From Bacteroidia bacterium (GTDB lineage Bacteria; Bacteroidota; Bacteroidia; Bacteroidales; VadinHA17): a stretch of 32,279 nt of DNA. The notes under the pieces are model-generated. The model was not told where the DNA came from and did no database searches. It saw nothing but the letters and a program-made list of their open reading frames with translations. The stretch spans positions 1-32,279 of the forward strand of contig JAPLDX010000049.1 in the NCBI GenBank assembly GCA_026391215.1, written 5' to 3'. Shown piece after piece: positions 1 through 8,430 of the stretch. Both the position numbers and the translations under genes were made by a program. Positions within the stretch are counted from its first letter, which is position 1. Every line of letters starts with the position of its first letter.

Positions 1-2560
1 AGTTACAGACGAGTCAGATAACTGCACGGCAGCACCGGTAGTAGCGTGGGTAAGTGATGTAAGTGACCTTAACACATGTCCGGAGGTCATCACGAGGACG
101 TACTCAGTAACGGATGCATGCGGGAACAGTATCAATGTAACGCAGACTATCACCGTAGATGACATTACAGCACCGATCATCACCGGCTGCCTGGCTAATA
201 TAACTGTATCCAATGATGCAGGAGACTGTTCGGCGGATGTTTCATGGGTGGCTCCTTCTGCAACAGATAATTGCGGATCAGTAACTCTTACAAGCACTTA
301 CGATCCGGGTGATACATTCCCGATAGGTACAACTACCGTGACATATACAGCTACAGATAACTGCGGAAATACGGCAACATGTACATTCACTATAACAGTA
401 ACTGATACTGAAATACCGGCAATAGCATGTCCTGCTGATATTATTGTAAATAACGAAGCAGGACTATGCGGTGCAATTGTTAATTTCATTGCTCCCATCG
501 GAACAGATAATTGTCCCGGAGCAACCACAATCCAGACTGCTGGTAAGGTAAGCGGGGCATTATATCCTGTCGGAACAACTGTAAATATGTACCAGGTAAC
601 CGATGCATATGGAAATACAAATACCTGCAGCTTCAATGTTACAGTCGTAGATGCTGAAAATCCTAATATAGTATGTCCGGGAAATCTAAGCGTTACCGGA
701 GTATGCAGTACAATAGTGACTTATGTTACTCCGGTCGGTACAGATAATTGCCCGGGTGCAACAACTGTTCAGACTGCTGGTCTTCCAAGCGGATCAACAT
801 TTACTGTTGGAATAACTACCAATTCATTTATGGTTACTGATGCTGCAGGACATACAGCGACTTGCAGCTTCACTGTTGAAGTCATCGATAATACTCCTCC
901 GGTAATTACCTGCCCGGCTGATATAGTTGTAAATAATACTTCCGGAACCTGCAGTGCAGTAGTTACTTATACAGCACCTGTTGGTACAGATAACTGCCCA
1001 GGAGCAACAACAGTTCAGATCGCAGGACTTGCCAGCGGTTCAACATTTCCTGTAGGAACAACCGTTAATACCTTCAGGGTGACCGATGGTTACGGTAATA
1101 CTGCACAATGCAGCTTCAATGTCACTGTAAATGATATTGATCTTCCAGTGATATCATGCCCTGCAGACATAAATGTTAATAACGATGCAGGGATTTGTGG
1201 TGCCGTTGTAACTTACGTGGCACCTGTTGGAACGGATAACTGTCCGGGAGCAATAACTACTCTGACCTCAGGACTTGCAAGCGGATCAGTATTCCCGGTT
1301 GGAACAACAACCAATGTGTTTACTGTTGTCGATGGTTCCGGAAACAGCGCCAGCTGCAGCTTTACTGTAACTGTCGTTGATAATACTTTGCCGGTTCGTG
1401 ATCTGTCACCTCTGCCAGATGTAACTGATGAGTGTTCAGTAACATCACTTATTGCACCAACAGCTTCAGATAACTGTGTCGCGGTGATAACAGGAACACA
1501 TAATGCATCCTTACCGATTACGACACAGGGTACAACCGTTGTCACCTGGACCTATGACGATGGCAATGGCAATATCTCTACACAGACACAGAATGTGGTG
1601 ATCGATGATGTCACAGCGCCAGTAACTGCAGCATTGACTGATGTAACAGGTGAATGCACAGCAACTATTGCAGTAATTCCGACAGCAACAGATAATTGTT
1701 CAGGTGTAATCACAGGTACAACAAGCGATCCTCTGACCTACAACACCCAGGGTACACATACTGTTACCTGGAGCTATGACGATGGCAATGGCAATATCTC
1801 TACACAGACACAGAATGTGGTGATTGATGATGTCACAGCACCAGTAACTGCAGCATTACCTGATGTAACTGGTGAATGCACAGCAACTATTGCTGTAACT
1901 CCGACAGCAATAGATAATTGTTCAGGTGTTATTACGGGTACAACTGCCGATCCTTTGACCTACAACACCCAGGGTACACATACTGTTACCTGGAGCTATG
2001 ATGACGGCAATGGCAATATCTCTACACAGACACAGAATGTGGTGATCAATGATATTACTGCACCGACACCTGATAGCCCGGGTCTGTCTGATGTTACAGC
2101 GGAGTGTACTGTAACATCTCTAACTGCACCGACAGCCACAGATAACTGCGGAGGCGCTGTAACTGTAAGCAATAATGCCACCTTGCCAATAACAACACAG
2201 GGAACAACAGTAGTTACCTGGACGTATGATGACGGAAACGGGAATACAGCAACACAGACTCAGAATGTTGTACTTGATGATATTACAGCACCAGTACCTG
2301 ATGTTGCAGTTCTTGCTGACGTCAATGCAGCATGCTCGGTTGCAGCTCTGACAGCACCTACAGCAACTGATAATTGTGCCGGAACAGTCACCGGAACACA
2401 TACAGCGACGTTGCCGATCACAGTCACAACATTAGTCACATGGACGTATGATGATGGTAACGGCAATACTGTAACACAGACTCAGAATGTAGTTATAGCA
2501 GATGTTACAGCACCAGTTCCTGATGTGGCAACCCTGACTGAATTACATTACCTGTTATAA
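1..2560 (+). CDS. HYR-repeat giant surface adhesin, 5'-truncated part before a frameshift
   Basis: The reading frame is open from base 2, so the true start lies left of the window; a GTG at 248 is an internal codon. The product is a chain of HYR/Ig-like modules of about 75-83 residues, each with an ATDNC-type motif, a VGTTxV or QGTxxVTWxYDDGNGN strand and an FxVTVxD linker. The first modules are classical HYR (ITCPADIxVNN). Later ones are a shorter variant, two of them nearly identical. Such domains are extracellular beta-sandwiches of adhesins. The frame ends in TAA at 2558-2560, but the same protein clearly continues in another frame from about 2542 to 4035, so this is the N-proximal part of one broken gene. 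Family assignment is firm; adhesion is inferred from family. Confidence 0.85.
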   Translation, partial: VTDESDNCTAAPVVAWVSDVSDLNTCPEVITRTYSVTDACGNSINVTQTITVDDITAPIITGCLANITVSNDAGDCSADVSWVAPSATDNCGSVTLTSTYDPGDTFPIGTTTVTYTATDNCGNTATCTFTITVTDTEIPAIACPADIIVNNEAGLCGAIVNFIAPIGTDNCPGATTIQTAGKVSGALYPVGTTVNMYQVTDAYGNTNTCSFNVTVVDAENPNIVCPGNLSVTGVCSTIVTYVTPVGTDNCPGATTVQTAGLPSGSTFTVGITTNSFMVTDAAGHTATCSFTVEVIDNTPPVITCPADIVVNNTSGTCSAVVTYTAPVGTDNCPGATTVQIAGLASGSTFPVGTTVNTFRVTDGYGNTAQCSFNVTVNDIDLPVISCPADINVNNDAGICGAVVTYVAPVGTDNCPGAITTLTSGLASGSVFPVGTTTNVFTVVDGSGNSASCSFTVTVVDNTLPVRDLSPLPDVTDECSVTSLIAPTASDNCVAVITGTHNASLPITTQGTTVVTWTYDDGNGNISTQTQNVVIDDVTAPVTAALTDVTGECTATIAVIPTATDNCSGVITGTTSDPLTYNTQGTHTVTWSYDDGNGNISTQTQNVVIDDVTAPVTAALPDVTGECTATIAVTPTAIDNCSGVITGTTADPLTYNTQGTHTVTWSYDDGNGNISTQTQNVVINDITAPTPDSPGLSDVTAECTVTSLTAPTATDNCGGAVTVSNNATLPITTQGTTVVTWTYDDGNGNTATQTQNVVLDDITAPVPDVAVLADVNAACSVAALTAPTATDNCAGTVTGTHTATLPITVTTLVTWTYDDGNGNTVTQTQNVVIADVTAPVPDVATLTELHYLL
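1604..2047 (+). repeat. two near-identical 222-bp tandem repeats inside the adhesin gene
   Basis: The segment beginning at 1604 (GATGATGTCACAG) recurs at 1826, and the following module begins at about 2048, giving a period of 222 bp or 74 codons. The copies are nearly identical over long stretches, including silent positions. A related, more diverged sequence precedes them. This points to recent duplication or gene conversion inside the coding region. Confidence 0.8.
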
Positions 2561-4035
2561 CATGTTCATCAGATATTACACAGTTTGAAGATAATGGTTT
2601 CTCATATGCAACAGTCTTAGTTCCTGATGCTGTTATTTCCGATAACTGCTCAGTTTCAAGCCTTACATGGACATTGAGTGGTGGTACAGTTGCATCATCA
2701 CCTGCGGCTGGAATTAATCAGCTTGGAACATATGTTTTTAATTCAGGCGCTACTTCTGTTTCATATACTTTAACTGACGGTGCAGGGAACTCAGCGACAT
2801 GCAGCTTCAATGTCACTGTTGTTACACCGCTTCCTTTATCAGGAAGTATTGTAACACAGACCGATGTTGCATGTTATGGTACATCAACGGGAAGTGTCAC
2901 TGTAGCCGGTTCCGGAGGAGTAGCTCCTTATGAATACAGTCTTGATGGCAACCCTTATCTGGCATCGGATACATTTGATTCTCTTTATGCAGGATCATAC
3001 ACAGTTACTGTAAGAGATACCTACTTGAGTACTTTTGATATACTGGTTGCCATTACAGAACCTGCCGCACTTACGGTTTCGACAGTACAGACTGATGTGC
3101 TCTGTTCCGGTGGAACTTCCGGTACAGCTACAGCAACAGGTGCTGGAGGATCAAGCCTGTATACATACTCATGGAATACAACCCCTGCCCAGACATCAGC
3201 AACTGCAACTGGCCTTGCAGCAGGATTATACACAGTGATAGCAATCGACTCGAACGGATGTGCAGATACTGCAAGTGTAACAATCGTTGAACCTTTGCCT
3301 TTAGCTGCCTCGGTTACAGTTGCCAATGTCCTGTGCAACGGAGGAGCCAGCGGAAGCGCTGCTACTGTAGCAACAGGAGGAACAGGACCTTACAGCTACT
3401 CATGGAATACATCACCAGTCCTTACCACTGCTTCAATTGCCGGTCTGATAACAGGTTCTTATACAGTAACAGTAACAGATTCACTGGGTTGTACGGCTAC
3501 AGGAACTGCTCAGATAACCGAACCGAGTGCACTGTCGCTTGATGCAACACCTTCTTCAGCCAGCTGCCCTGATTCACCTGATGGTTCAATTACTCTTGTC
3601 ATCACAGGAGGAACATCGCCCTACGGCGTAATTTGGTCGGATGGCATAACAATTCAGAACAGAACTGGTTTGCTTCCAACCACATATAGTGTAGTGGTAA
3701 CCGACGCCAATGGATGCGCTGAAACACTTGATACTGAAGTTGATTATACCGGATCATTCGATTGTTTGTCCATACCTCAGATCATCACACCAAACAATGA
3801 CGGACATAATGATGAGTGGATAATAAGGAATATTGATATTTATCCTGACGCGGAGATCCTGGTCTTCAACAGATGGGGAAGGCTTATCTACCGTGAAAGG
3901 AATGTCCTGTCAAATCCCTGGGATGGTACGTTTAAAGGAAAACTGGTACCGACGGATTCATATCATTATATACTATATTTGAATGACGGATCTGCACCAC
4001 GGTCAGGAGTTATAAGTGTATTAAGGGAAGATTAA
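2542..4035 (+). CDS. C-terminal part of the adhesin: HYR module, four SprB repeats, type B T9SS sorting domain
   Basis: This frame has no credible start of its own: from 2542 it reads ITLPVITCSSDIT, the natural continuation of the upstream HYR chain, so it is the 3' part of the gene broken near 2540. After the last HYR module come four SprB-type repeats of about 75 residues, each opening with a V(A/L)C-type motif, carrying YxYSW or YEYS and closing with ITEP or IVEP. The last about 85 residues (IPQIITPNNDGHND, VFNRWGRLIYR, NPWDGTFKG, YILYL) form the gliding-motility-associated, type B T9SS domain that directs export through the type IX system. The PorP/SprF gene 21 bp downstream is the usual partner of type B cargo. 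An ATG-like start at 2674 would split a module and is not favoured. Confidence 0.85.
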   Translation: MTLPVITCSSDITQFEDNGFSYATVLVPDAVISDNCSVSSLTWTLSGGTVASSPAAGINQLGTYVFNSGATSVSYTLTDGAGNSATCSFNVTVVTPLPLSGSIVTQTDVACYGTSTGSVTVAGSGGVAPYEYSLDGNPYLASDTFDSLYAGSYTVTVRDTYLSTFDILVAITEPAALTVSTVQTDVLCSGGTSGTATATGAGGSSLYTYSWNTTPAQTSATATGLAAGLYTVIAIDSNGCADTASVTIVEPLPLAASVTVANVLCNGGASGSAATVATGGTGPYSYSWNTSPVLTTASIAGLITGSYTVTVTDSLGCTATGTAQITEPSALSLDATPSSASCPDSPDGSITLVITGGTSPYGVIWSDGITIQNRTGLLPTTYSVVVTDANGCAETLDTEVDYTGSFDCLSIPQIITPNNDGHNDEWIIRNIDIYPDAEILVFNRWGRLIYRERNVLSNPWDGTFKGKLVPTDSYHYILYLNDGSAPRSGVISVLRED

Positions 4036-4056
4036 CGGAAAATCTGAAGGAAGAAT

Positions 4057-5055
4057 ATGAGATTTCTGAAAAACATATTATCGCTGATCCTGCTGAGTCT
4101 GTTGTGCGGAGAAGCATTTGCACAGCAGGTTCCTATGTACAGTCAGTACATAATGAACGGTTTCCTTATTAATCCGTCATTAGCCGGGCGTGACGGCTAT
4201 ACAACTGTCAACCTTACCATAAGGGAACAGTGGGTAGGCATGGATCAGGCACCAGGTACTTACGCAGCCAGCTTCCAGACACGTATCCTGAAGAACAGCT
4301 ATATCTCAAAATCCACCTCAGTAAGGAAGAAGAACGTTATGCCGACCAAAGGAGGAAAGGTTGGGCTTGGCGGGTACCTGTTCAATGATCAGAACGGTAT
4401 CATGAGGCGAACAGGTATGCAGTTTGCCTATTCTTATCATATCCAGATGGGACTGTCAAGATTGGGTCCGAGTGACCTGGCTTTTGGCCTTGCTCTGACA
4501 GCCTATCAGTTTGCTGTAAATACCCAGGGTTTAGTTTATGATCCCGATGATCCTTTGATAAATAACTATGACAGGTCAGTTTTCATCCCCGATTTTAACT
4601 TTGGTGCGAGCTATACAACATCAAAATACTATGTCGGATTCGCGATGACTAACCTCATCAGGGGACAACTTATGTTTGCAGATACTACTAAAACAGCAAG
4701 AACGGAACTGGGACATTATTTCCTTACGGGAGGAGTGAAATTTGATCTGGCTCCTGACTGGATACTTGAACCATCAGCATTCATCAAATCTTCTGACATG
4801 TTCTTTAAATCAATCCAGATGGACCTTACAGCAAGGGTTTATTATAAGGAAGACTACTGGGCAGGATTATCCTGGAGAACTGGTGATGCAATTATTCTTA
4901 TGATGGGTTTGAAATATGACAGGTTCCTTGTCGGATATGCAGTTGATTTTACATTTACCGATATCAGGAAACAAAGCTTTGGAACACATGAAATTACCCT
5001 GGCGATGAAATTTGGCGAAAGCGCCAGAAGATACCGCTGGATTAACTCATTTTAG
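4057..5055 (+). CDS. PorP/SprF family T9SS outer-membrane protein
   Basis: A 332-residue protein beginning with a signal peptide (MRFLKNILSLILLSLLCGEAFAQ) followed by the family signature QQVPMYSQYIMNGFLINPSLAG. The rest is rich in alternating aromatic and glycine strands, as expected of an outer-membrane beta-barrel (YLFNDQNGIMRRTG, ILEPSAFIKSS, AGLSWRTGDAIILMMGLKYD). The ATG at 4057 has a purine-rich ribosome site (GAAGGAAG) just upstream. It lies 21 bp after the type B cargo gene on the same strand, so the two are probably one transcript. Known family role: PorP/SprF proteins help dock or anchor type B T9SS cargo at the cell surface. This member is probably specific to the adjacent adhesin. 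Confidence 0.92.
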   Translation: MRFLKNILSLILLSLLCGEAFAQQVPMYSQYIMNGFLINPSLAGRDGYTTVNLTIREQWVGMDQAPGTYAASFQTRILKNSYISKSTSVRKKNVMPTKGGKVGLGGYLFNDQNGIMRRTGMQFAYSYHIQMGLSRLGPSDLAFGLALTAYQFAVNTQGLVYDPDDPLINNYDRSVFIPDFNFGASYTTSKYYVGFAMTNLIRGQLMFADTTKTARTELGHYFLTGGVKFDLAPDWILEPSAFIKSSDMFFKSIQMDLTARVYYKEDYWAGLSWRTGDAIILMMGLKYDRFLVGYAVDFTFTDIRKQSFGTHEITLAMKFGESARRYRWINSF

Positions 5056-5063
5056 TACTTTTG
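5056..5063 (+). promoter_or_regulatory. candidate -7 box TACTTTTG for the EEP gene
   Basis: It matches the Bacteroidota TAnnTTTG consensus exactly, starts on the base after the porP-like stop codon and sits 13 bp before the ATG at 5077. No convincing TTG -33 element is visible, so this may be a weak internal promoter. Confidence 0.45.
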
Positions 5064-5076
5064 CATAATAAATAAT

Positions 5077-6093
5077 ATGTCAGGAGGTATCGTTAAAAAA
5101 ACTACCGGTACTCTTTCGCTGCTTTTTCTGTTTTTAATCGAAGGCTATCCTCAGGAGACTTCTCCTCCTATACGTTTTATGTTTTATAATATTGAAAATC
5201 TGTTTGATACATACGATGATTCTCTCACTGACGATAATGAATTTCTGCCTGGCGGACTGAGAAGATGGAATTATCAGAGATATAACAGGAAGATCAGCTC
5301 CGTTTACAAGACGATTATGGCAGCAGGCGAGTGGGAACCTCCGGCCGTAGTTGCATTCTGCGAAATAGAGAACATCAGAGTCCTTGAAGATCTTGTATAT
5401 GGAACATATTTATCGAAATATGATTATAAAATAGTGCACGATGATTCCCCTGATGCCAGGGGCATTGATGTCTGTTTAATTTACAGGAAAGATATTACTG
5501 AGATAATTGATTACAGTTATTTTCAGCCTGCCGGAATAAATAAAGAAGAATATAATACAAGAAATGTCCTTTATGCCAGGTTCGTGATCCGAAGCGATAC
5601 TATTCACCTCTTTGTTAATCACTGGCCTTCAAGAAGGGGAGGGGTGCTTGCGGGCGAGCCCCTCAGGGTAAGAATAGCCGAAACGGTCAGAAGCAAGCTT
5701 GATTCAATAAACGAATCAGAAAATGGAAATGCAAGAATAATTGTCATGGGAGACTTCAATGCTACACCTGACGATCAGGTAATAGGCATACTCACCGGAA
5801 GTTTAAAGATTAGCAGCCTGATGATAAACCTGTCAGAGAAGTTGCAGGGTACATACCGTTATATGGGAACATGGGAAACAATTGATCAGGTCATTGTCTC
5901 TGGCATGCTTATTAATTGCAGGGACGGGATTTTTACTGATCCCGGACTTGTAAAGGTCTTCAGGCCTGATTTTCTTCTGAAACGTGATTTAAAATACCCG
6001 GGATTAAGTCCTTTTTCGACCTATTCAGGATACAAGTACCAGGGAGGATACAGTGATCATCTTCCTGTTTTACTTGATCTAAAGTCACGATGA
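5077..6093 (+). CDS. secreted endonuclease/exonuclease/phosphatase (EEP) family protein
   Basis: A 338-residue protein with a hydrophobic N-terminal segment at about residues 10-22, consistent with a signal peptide, then the EEP (DNase I-like) fold. Visible motifs are FYNIENLFD near the start of the domain, FCEIEN (metal-binding Glu), [21 protein letters not shown] (His/Asn strand), [12 protein letters not shown] (catalytic Asp and Asn) and [13 protein letters not shown] (final Asp-His). All the usual metal and catalytic residues are present. The family cuts phosphodiester bonds in nucleic acids, inositol phosphates or sphingolipids; the substrate here cannot be told. The stop codon lies inside the 3' end of the convergent CCA-enzyme gene (9-bp overlap). 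Confidence 0.88.
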   Translation: MSGGIVKKTTGTLSLLFLFLIEGYPQETSPPIRFMFYNIENLFDTYDDSLTDDNEFLPGGLRRWNYQRYNRKISSVYKTIMAAGEWEPPAVVAFCEIENIRVLEDLVYGTYLSKYDYKIVHDDSPDARGIDVCLIYRKDITEIIDYSYFQPAGINKEEYNTRNVLYARFVIRSDTIHLFVNHWPSRRGGVLAGEPLRVRIAETVRSKLDSINESENGNARIIVMGDFNATPDDQVIGILTGSLKISSLMINLSEKLQGTYRYMGTWETIDQVIVSGMLINCRDGIFTDPGLVKVFRPDFLLKRDLKYPGLSPFSTYSGYKYQGGYSDHLPVLLDLKSR

Positions 6094-7515
6094 TCTGGGA
6101 TGTTTGAGGGGAGTGAGACCGATCTCTTTCCCTTTTTTTATCATGATTTTCCGTGCAGCTTTTTTCTCATTGGGGATTACCCCGTCAAGTATCGCGTCTC
6201 TTATTGCATTTTTAATTATCCCGACTTCCTTCCCAGGCTTAATGCCGAAGGTGCTTATGATCTCGCTTCCATCGACAGGGGGCTGAAAGTTTCTTAATGC
6301 ATCTTTCTCTTCAATTTCCCTGAGTTTTTTCCTGACATACTTGAAATTCTCGAGATGCCTGGTTTTCTTTTCTTCATTTTTAGAGGTAATGTCAGCTTCG
6401 CAAAGCAGCATCAGATCATCAATATCATCACCTGCATCAAAGAGCAGCCTCCTCACAGCCGAATCTGTCACTTCCTCCTGTGATAATACAATGGGACGGA
6501 GATGCAGCTCAACGAGTTTCTGAACATATTTCATCTTCTCATTCAGCGGCAGTTTCAGCTTTCTGAATATGTCAGGGATCATTTTTGATCCGATATATTC
6601 ATGACCATGAAATGACCATCCTGTTTCAGGCGTGTACTTTTTCGTTACCGGTTTGGCAATGTCATGAAGAAGAGCTGCCCACCTGAGCCATTGATTATCA
6701 GTTCGTTTGGAAATATTGTCCAGAACTTTTACTGAATGATGGAAATTATCCTTGTGAGCCTTCCCTTCTTTTTTGTCAACTCCTTTAAGCTTATCAAGCT
6801 CAGGAAAAATGATACTGAGCAATCCTGATTTCTCAAGCATAATAAATCCCATGGAGGGATGATCACTAATTATAATTTTATTCAGCTCGGTAGTTATCCT
6901 TTCCGGTGAAACAATCCTGATCCTTTCAGCATTTTCCGAGATTGAATCAAATGTATTCTTTTCGATAGTGAAATTCAGTTGTGCTGCAAACCGGATTGCA
7001 CGCATCATCCTTAAAGGATCGTCGGAAAATGTCCTGACAGGATCAAGCGGAGTGCGGATGATTTTATTCTTAAGGTCATCAATGCCGTTGAAAGGATCAA
7101 GAAATTCACCATATGTCTCTTTATTCAGGCTGATAGCAAGAGCATTAATCGTGAAATCTCTCCTTTTCTGGTCATCTTCAAGTGTACCTCCTTCAACAAC
7201 CGGTTTTCGTGATCCTCTCCTGTATGACTCTTTCCTTGCACCGACAAACTCGATATCATAATCATTCCACCGGAACATGGCAGTTCCAAAATTCTTAAAT
7301 ATGCTTACCCTGATCTTTGGATCAATCTTTCTGGCTGTTTTTCTTGCCGTTTCAATACCGTTTCCAATAATGACAATATCGATATCCTTTTCCGGATGCT
7401 CCCTGCTTAAGATACAATCCCTTACCCAGCCTCCAATCACAAAAGCTTTTACATCTTCAGCTGTCACTACCTCTGAAAGTATCTCAAATATTCTGTCATT
7501 CAGACATATATTCAT
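6085..7515 (-). CDS. cca: CCA tRNA nucleotidyltransferase with HD domain
   Basis: Adds or repairs the 3' CCA of tRNAs. The N-terminal polymerase-beta-like nucleotidyltransferase domain shows FVIGGWVRD, then the metal-binding pair in KDIDIVI, then [10 protein letters not shown] and the [20 protein letters not shown] segment that follows in class II enzymes. A C-terminal HD domain ([21 protein letters not shown]) may add phosphohydrolase activity. A TTG at 7530 is possible, but the ATG at 7515 (476 residues) starts closer to the conserved core and sits about 25 nt after the predicted transcription start. The tRNA-Met in this window has no encoded CCA, so this enzyme is needed to finish it. The 3' end overlaps the convergent EEP gene by 9 bp. 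Confidence 0.93.
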   Translation of the reverse strand: MNICLNDRIFEILSEVVTAEDVKAFVIGGWVRDCILSREHPEKDIDIVIIGNGIETARKTARKIDPKIRVSIFKNFGTAMFRWNDYDIEFVGARKESYRRGSRKPVVEGGTLEDDQKRRDFTINALAISLNKETYGEFLDPFNGIDDLKNKIIRTPLDPVRTFSDDPLRMMRAIRFAAQLNFTIEKNTFDSISENAERIRIVSPERITTELNKIIISDHPSMGFIMLEKSGLLSIIFPELDKLKGVDKKEGKAHKDNFHHSVKVLDNISKRTDNQWLRWAALLHDIAKPVTKKYTPETGWSFHGHEYIGSKMIPDIFRKLKLPLNEKMKYVQKLVELHLRPIVLSQEEVTDSAVRRLLFDAGDDIDDLMLLCEADITSKNEEKKTRHLENFKYVRKKLREIEEKDALRNFQPPVDGSEIISTFGIKPGKEVGIIKNAIRDAILDGVIPNEKKAARKIMIKKGKEIGLTPLKHPRSS

Positions 7516-7548
7516 ATATAGATATGACAATTTGTTTCTAAATCATGA

Positions 7549-7556
7549 CAAAGTTA
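7549..7556 (-). promoter_or_regulatory. -7 box TAACTTTG for the CCA-enzyme gene
   Basis: Read on the minus strand the sequence is TAACTTTG, an exact TAnnTTTG match, 33 bp before the ATG at 7515. It supports the ATG over the TTG at 7530, which would lie within about 10 nt of the predicted transcript start. No clear -33 TTG is seen. Confidence 0.6.
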
Positions 7557-7601
7557 CAATTAATAAGTAATTTTCTGTTAATTTAAAACTTTGCGGATAC
7601 G

Positions 7602-7617
7602 TGGCACAATGGTTGCA
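7602..7617 (+). promoter_or_regulatory. sigma-54-type (-24/-12) promoter before thioredoxin
   Basis: The sequence TGGCACAATGGTTGCA matches the RpoN consensus TGGCAC-N5-TTGCA. The GG (7603-7604) and GC (7615-7616) are exactly 10 nt apart, the spacing sigma-54 requires. The predicted transcript start is near 7628, leaving a leader of about 39 nt before the ATG at 7667. No perfect housekeeping TAnnTTTG box lies in the same gap (AAACTTTG at 7586-7593 has one mismatch). An activator of the NtrC class would be needed; none is encoded in the window. Confidence 0.65.
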
Positions 7618-7666
7618 GCAGATCAAACAATAATAGCTTTCAGGTGTTTAATAAAATAAAAACAAG

Positions 7667-8044
7667 ATGATAGAGCATTTGACGAAAGAGACATTTTTGA
7701 ATAAGGTATTCAATTATGAAAAGAATAAAGAATGGAAATTTGAAGGAGAAAAGCCTTGTATAATAGATTTCTATGCTGACTGGTGTGGCCCATGTAAAAT
7801 GGTAGCTCCAATTCTTGAGGATCTGGCTAAGGATTATCAGGGTAAACTGGATGTTTATAAGGTAAATACTGAGGAAGAGCAGGAGCTGGCTGGTGCCTTT
7901 GGTATAAGGAGTATCCCATCCTTCCTGTTTATACCGTCAAAAGGTCAGCCTCAGATGGCTATGGGGGCATTACCCAGGGAAACATTCATTAAAGCATTCA
8001 AAGATGTTCTTGGTGTAGAAAAAGAGTCAGTTCGTCAAAATTAG
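7667..8044 (+). CDS. trxA: thioredoxin
   Basis: A 125-residue cytoplasmic thioredoxin with no signal peptide. The redox motif WCGPC is at residues 39-43, inside the canonical strand IIDFYADWCGPCKMVAP. The cis-proline loop is seen as GIRSIPSF. The protein has an N-terminal extension of about 15 residues relative to minimal thioredoxins and a third cysteine at position 31. It reduces disulfides in proteins such as ribonucleotide reductase and peroxiredoxins and supports oxidative-stress defence. It is a single-gene transcript: a sigma-54-type promoter at 7602-7617 before it and a strong hairpin terminator after it. ATG 7667 is the only sensible start. Confidence 0.95.
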   Translation: MIEHLTKETFLNKVFNYEKNKEWKFEGEKPCIIDFYADWCGPCKMVAPILEDLAKDYQGKLDVYKVNTEEEQELAGAFGIRSIPSFLFIPSKGQPQMAMGALPRETFIKAFKDVLGVEKESVRQN

Positions 8045-8170
8045 CCTGTTTCGTTTCAAAAAATAACGGCTTTGGTGAAACATTTCAAGTCTTTAATACG
8101 TTTAATCTTATAAGAGCAGTAACAGAAGGTTACAAGAATTTTTTTCATGGATTTAGGTTTAGGGTAGTAG

Positions 8171-8201
8171 TAAATCAGGGCTGAGGCCCTGATTTATTTT
8201 T
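8171..8201. terminator. bidirectional hairpin terminator between trxA and xseB
   Basis: TAAATCAGGG at 8171-8180 pairs perfectly with CCCTGATTTA at 8187-8196, and one further C-G pair leaves a TGAG loop. A T run follows on the plus strand. The hairpin lies between two convergent genes and its 3' side abuts the xseB stop codon (8200-8202). Confidence 0.85.
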
Positions 8202-8397
8202 ATACCAGATCCTTGAAGATACTGTTAATCTCTTCCTCCGTTGTCCTCAGTTTCTTCTGACATTGCTTTATAAGCTCCGATGCCCGCTTCACAGCTACAG
8301 AAAGCTTATCAATATCAAGATCCCCGTTTTCAATCTCACCGAGTATCTTTTCAATCTCGGCTACTGCTTCACTAAATGAAAATTCCTTTTTTACCAT
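8200..8397 (-). CDS. xseB: exodeoxyribonuclease VII small subunit
   Basis: A 65-residue helical protein with the family pattern FSFSEAVAEIEKILGEIENG followed by LDIDKLSVAVKRASELI and a C-terminal acidic, coiled-coil-like end. It forms the small subunit of exonuclease VII, which degrades single-stranded DNA in both directions. The ATG at 8397, preceded by a purine-rich stretch, is preferred to a TTG at 8421 that would add eight residues. The gene follows xseA on the minus strand with about 33 bp between the xseA stop and this ATG, so the two are co-transcribed. It ends against the terminator shared with trxA. Confidence 0.9.
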   Translation of the reverse strand: MVKKEFSFSEAVAEIEKILGEIENGDLDIDKLSVAVKRASELIKQCQKKLRTTEEEINSIFKDLV

Positions 8398-8430
8398 AAT
8401 CTTTTTCTTAAGGTCATGCAATCTTTTTTC

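Noticed and set aside
298..2466. Several minus-strand frames of 60-110 codons inside the HYR repeats
   Set aside because: They mirror the repeat period of the plus-strand adhesin, show no protein family and are explained by its low-complexity Thr/Val/Gly codons.
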